From JAVZGQ01 sp038998365 (GTDB taxonomy: Archaea; Aenigmatarchaeota; Aenigmatarchaeia; CG10238-14; SCSR01), in assembly GCA_038998365.1 (NCBI GenBank), contig JAVZHJ010000014.1:1-15652 (forward strand): a DNA stretch of 15,652 nt, given 5' to 3'. Both the position numbers and the translations under genes were made by a program. A model generated the notes under the pieces. That model did not search any database. It saw nothing but the letters and a program-made list of their open reading frames with translations, and was not told the origin of the DNA. Below are positions 14,592-15,652 of this stretch, piece by piece (the first letter of the stretch is position 1; each line of letters opens with the position of its first letter).

Positions 14592-14816
14592 TCAACTTAA
14601 AAATTCTTTAACGAGCCAGGTTGAAACAAGGATAACAGTTGAAATGAAGCTTAAGAAGCTTCCAAACATTAATAAAATTGCGGCCAAGCCTTTTGGGTTT
14701 ATTATTGATAGTAGAAAGCCCAAGGACAGAATAACCACACCAACAACTATCCCAAGAATAGAATAGTTTTCTGCGGTTTCAAATTTATCTTTACCTTTCA
14801 GTTTTTCTTTCAGCAT
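14592..14816 (-). CDS. Small two-helix membrane protein, unknown function
   Basis: This is a 74-residue protein counted from ATG 14816; TTG 14834 is an open but weaker alternative. The N-terminal 20 residues are charged (MLKEKLKGKDKFETAENYS). Two hydrophobic stretches follow, SILGIVVGVVILSLGFLLSII and LAAILLMFGSFLSFISTVILV, with an INPKG turn between, predicting a helical hairpin in the membrane. No family was recognised. It overlaps the bud32 3' end by 26 bases, so it is probably translated from the same message, and it ends 51 bases before rps15. The overlap and clear membrane pattern argue for a real gene, but the function cannot be assigned. Confidence 0.65.
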   Translation of the reverse strand: MLKEKLKGKDKFETAENYSILGIVVGVVILSLGFLLSIINPKGLAAILLMFGSFLSFISTVILVSTWLVKEFLS

Positions 14817-15423
14817 ACCTAGCTCGAGCTTCAATTTCTTCCACCTTTTTTAAAACTTGCTCTGCATTCTTATATTCTTGTTTGTATCCTTTAACTATAT
14901 TTTCCCAGCATAAACTTAAAATCTTGAAGTGAGTTGCTTTCAAAGCTTCAAAAAGAAGGTTAAGATCAACTCCTTGGTCTTCTATTTTTTTCGAGAAAAA
15001 ACCTAGGCCAAAATCGATGAAGTAAATTTGATCGTCTTTCAATATCATATTTGAAGTTGTTAAGTCACCGTGAATTATTCCTGCAGAATGAAGCTTTCCT
15101 ATAAGTCTGCCTACCTCAAAAGATATCTTTTTGATGGTTTTTTCATCAGCTCTTGAAAAAAATTCTTTCAACCTTTCTCCTTCAATAAATTCCATAACTA
15201 TTTTAAAATTTTTATAGTCAACTTCAAAAATTTTTGGTGTAAGCACGCCAACTTTCCTTGCTTCTGTCAAAAGCTTTACTTCTTTTCTCGTTCTTTCTTT
15301 TCTTAACTTAATATCAATTTGATCTATCCTGTAATTCTTCTTAATTCTCTCTTTAACAAGAACTTTTTTATTTTCAATCTCACTTAAGTAAAGAACCGCT
15401 TCTGCACCCTGTTTTAAAATCAT
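14791..15423 (-). CDS. bud32: Bud32, KEOPS-complex atypical kinase/ATPase
   Basis: This is a 210-residue minimal kinase. GAEAV near the N-terminus replaces the glycine-rich loop, Lys24 is in VLVKERI, the catalytic loop is HGDLTTSN (118-125) and the metal motif is DFGL (137-140). The C-terminal ARYAERK is the usual Bud32 end (RARY-type tail). Bud32 acts with Kae1, Pcc1 and Cgi121 in KEOPS, which places t6A at position 37 of ANN-decoding tRNAs. Many euryarchaea carry a Kae1-Bud32 fusion; here Bud32 stands alone. The start ATG 15423 has TGAGGA upstream, overlapping the radA stop. It lies 11 bases after radA, and its 3' end overlaps the small membrane-protein gene. Confidence 0.95.
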   Translation of the reverse strand: MILKQGAEAVLYLSEIENKKVLVKERIKKNYRIDQIDIKLRKERTRKEVKLLTEARKVGVLTPKIFEVDYKNFKIVMEFIEGERLKEFFSRADEKTIKKISFEVGRLIGKLHSAGIIHGDLTTSNMILKDDQIYFIDFGLGFFSKKIEDQGVDLNLLFEALKATHFKILSLCWENIVKGYKQEYKNAEQVLKKVEEIEARARYAERKTER

Positions 15424-15434
15424 AAAACAATTCC

Positions 15435-15652
15435 TCAGGGATCTTTAATTCCCTCTTCAGTAATTTTGAAAACAGCTTCGCCTTCTGGCAAGCCAGGAGA
15501 ATCAACTAGCCTTGCTATTCTCATTCCTTCTTTTCCTCTTCTTAAGTAAAGCCTGTAAGTTGCCATGTGTGCAAGAATTGCTCCGCCAGAAGCTCTTACA
15601 GGGTCGCCAAACATAACAGAAGGATCCATCAAAACTTGGTTTGTGATGTAGA
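15435..15652 (-). CDS. radA: RadA recombinase, C-terminal end (5' part outside window)
   Basis: The last 71 codons of a gene entering from the right edge are visible. The frame reads YITNQVLMDPS, MFGDPVRASGG and then ARLVDSPGLPEGEAVFKI followed by ITEEGIKDP. This matches the end of archaeal RadA, including the VTNQV strand after loop L2, the FGDP-x-GG segment and the DSP-LPEGEA tail. RadA is the archaeal Rad51/RecA homologue that pairs homologous DNA. An internal ATG at 15632 is not the true start, since homology continues upstream to the window edge. No intein is present in the visible part. It is followed 11 bases later by bud32 on the same strand. Confidence 0.95.
   Translation of the reverse strand, partial: YITNQVLMDPSVMFGDPVRASGGAILAHMATYRLYLRRGKEGMRIARLVDSPGLPEGEAVFKITEEGIKDP

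Noticed and set aside
15435..15632. A separate 65-residue gene starting at ATG 15632
   Set aside because: The frame continues upstream to the window edge with RadA-like residues (ITNQV), so it is the tail of radA.
1..15652. CRISPR array, insertion sequence, prophage or defence system
   Set aside because: No regularly spaced repeats, transposase, integrase or nuclease-defence motifs were seen. The only mobile elements are the two inteins.

Overview
The window is compact, AT-rich archaeal chromosome. The archaeal assignment rests on archaeal/eukaryal-type ribosomal proteins (eS1 and a 152-residue uS15), a RadA recombinase C-terminus, a free-standing Bud32 kinase, Trm5, short Shine-Dalgarno motifs built on GGTG/GTGAT, TATA-like boxes of the TTTAAATA type, and two intron-bearing tRNAs that do not encode CCA. 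Gaps are small and many genes overlap. A lineage with a reduced genome (DPANN-like) is possible, but the sequence alone does not prove it.

Left end, + strand (1-2177): the C-terminal part of a PP2C-type phosphatase, a Trm5-like tRNA methyltransferase (4-base GTGA overlap) and a sugar-phosphate nucleotidyltransferase form one tight run. It ends in a tRNA-Leu gene that appears to carry a 15-nt intron on the 5' side of the anticodon. A cluster of direct and inverted AAATAGTGGC repeats separates it from a convergent DJ-1/PfpI gene (minus strand).

Cysteine cluster, + strand (about 2790-5417): a PLP-dependent cysteine synthase-type enzyme, tRNA-Cys(GCA) with a 32-nt intron, and cysteinyl-tRNA synthetase follow each other with 11 and 15 bases between them. 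The amino acid-making enzyme, the tRNA and the charging enzyme therefore sit in one probable transcription unit. The 190-base region ahead of it holds a good TATA-like box and a GC-richer foldable element that could be a structured leader or a small RNA. This is the most interesting part of the window.

Anaerobic ribonucleotide reductase, minus strand (5407-10918): nrdD encodes a 1600-residue precursor holding two complete inteins (355 and 541 residues), each with LAGLIDADG endonuclease motifs. Removing both leaves a 704-residue class III reductase with ATP-cone, catalytic cysteines and glycyl-radical site. Its radical-SAM activase gene (nrdG) follows 4 bases downstream.

Right end (11031-15652): a site-2-protease-family membrane protease (+) diverges from nrdD and converges, with coding overlap, on a minus-strand block. 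That block reads radA (partial), bud32, a small two-helix membrane protein, rps15, a DHH/RecJ-like phosphoesterase and rps1e. The rps15 - recJ-like - rps1e order is a known archaeal information-processing neighbourhood. No rRNA, CRISPR array, insertion sequence or prophage gene was seen. No gap without a gene exceeds 300 bases; the largest is 2767-2958.
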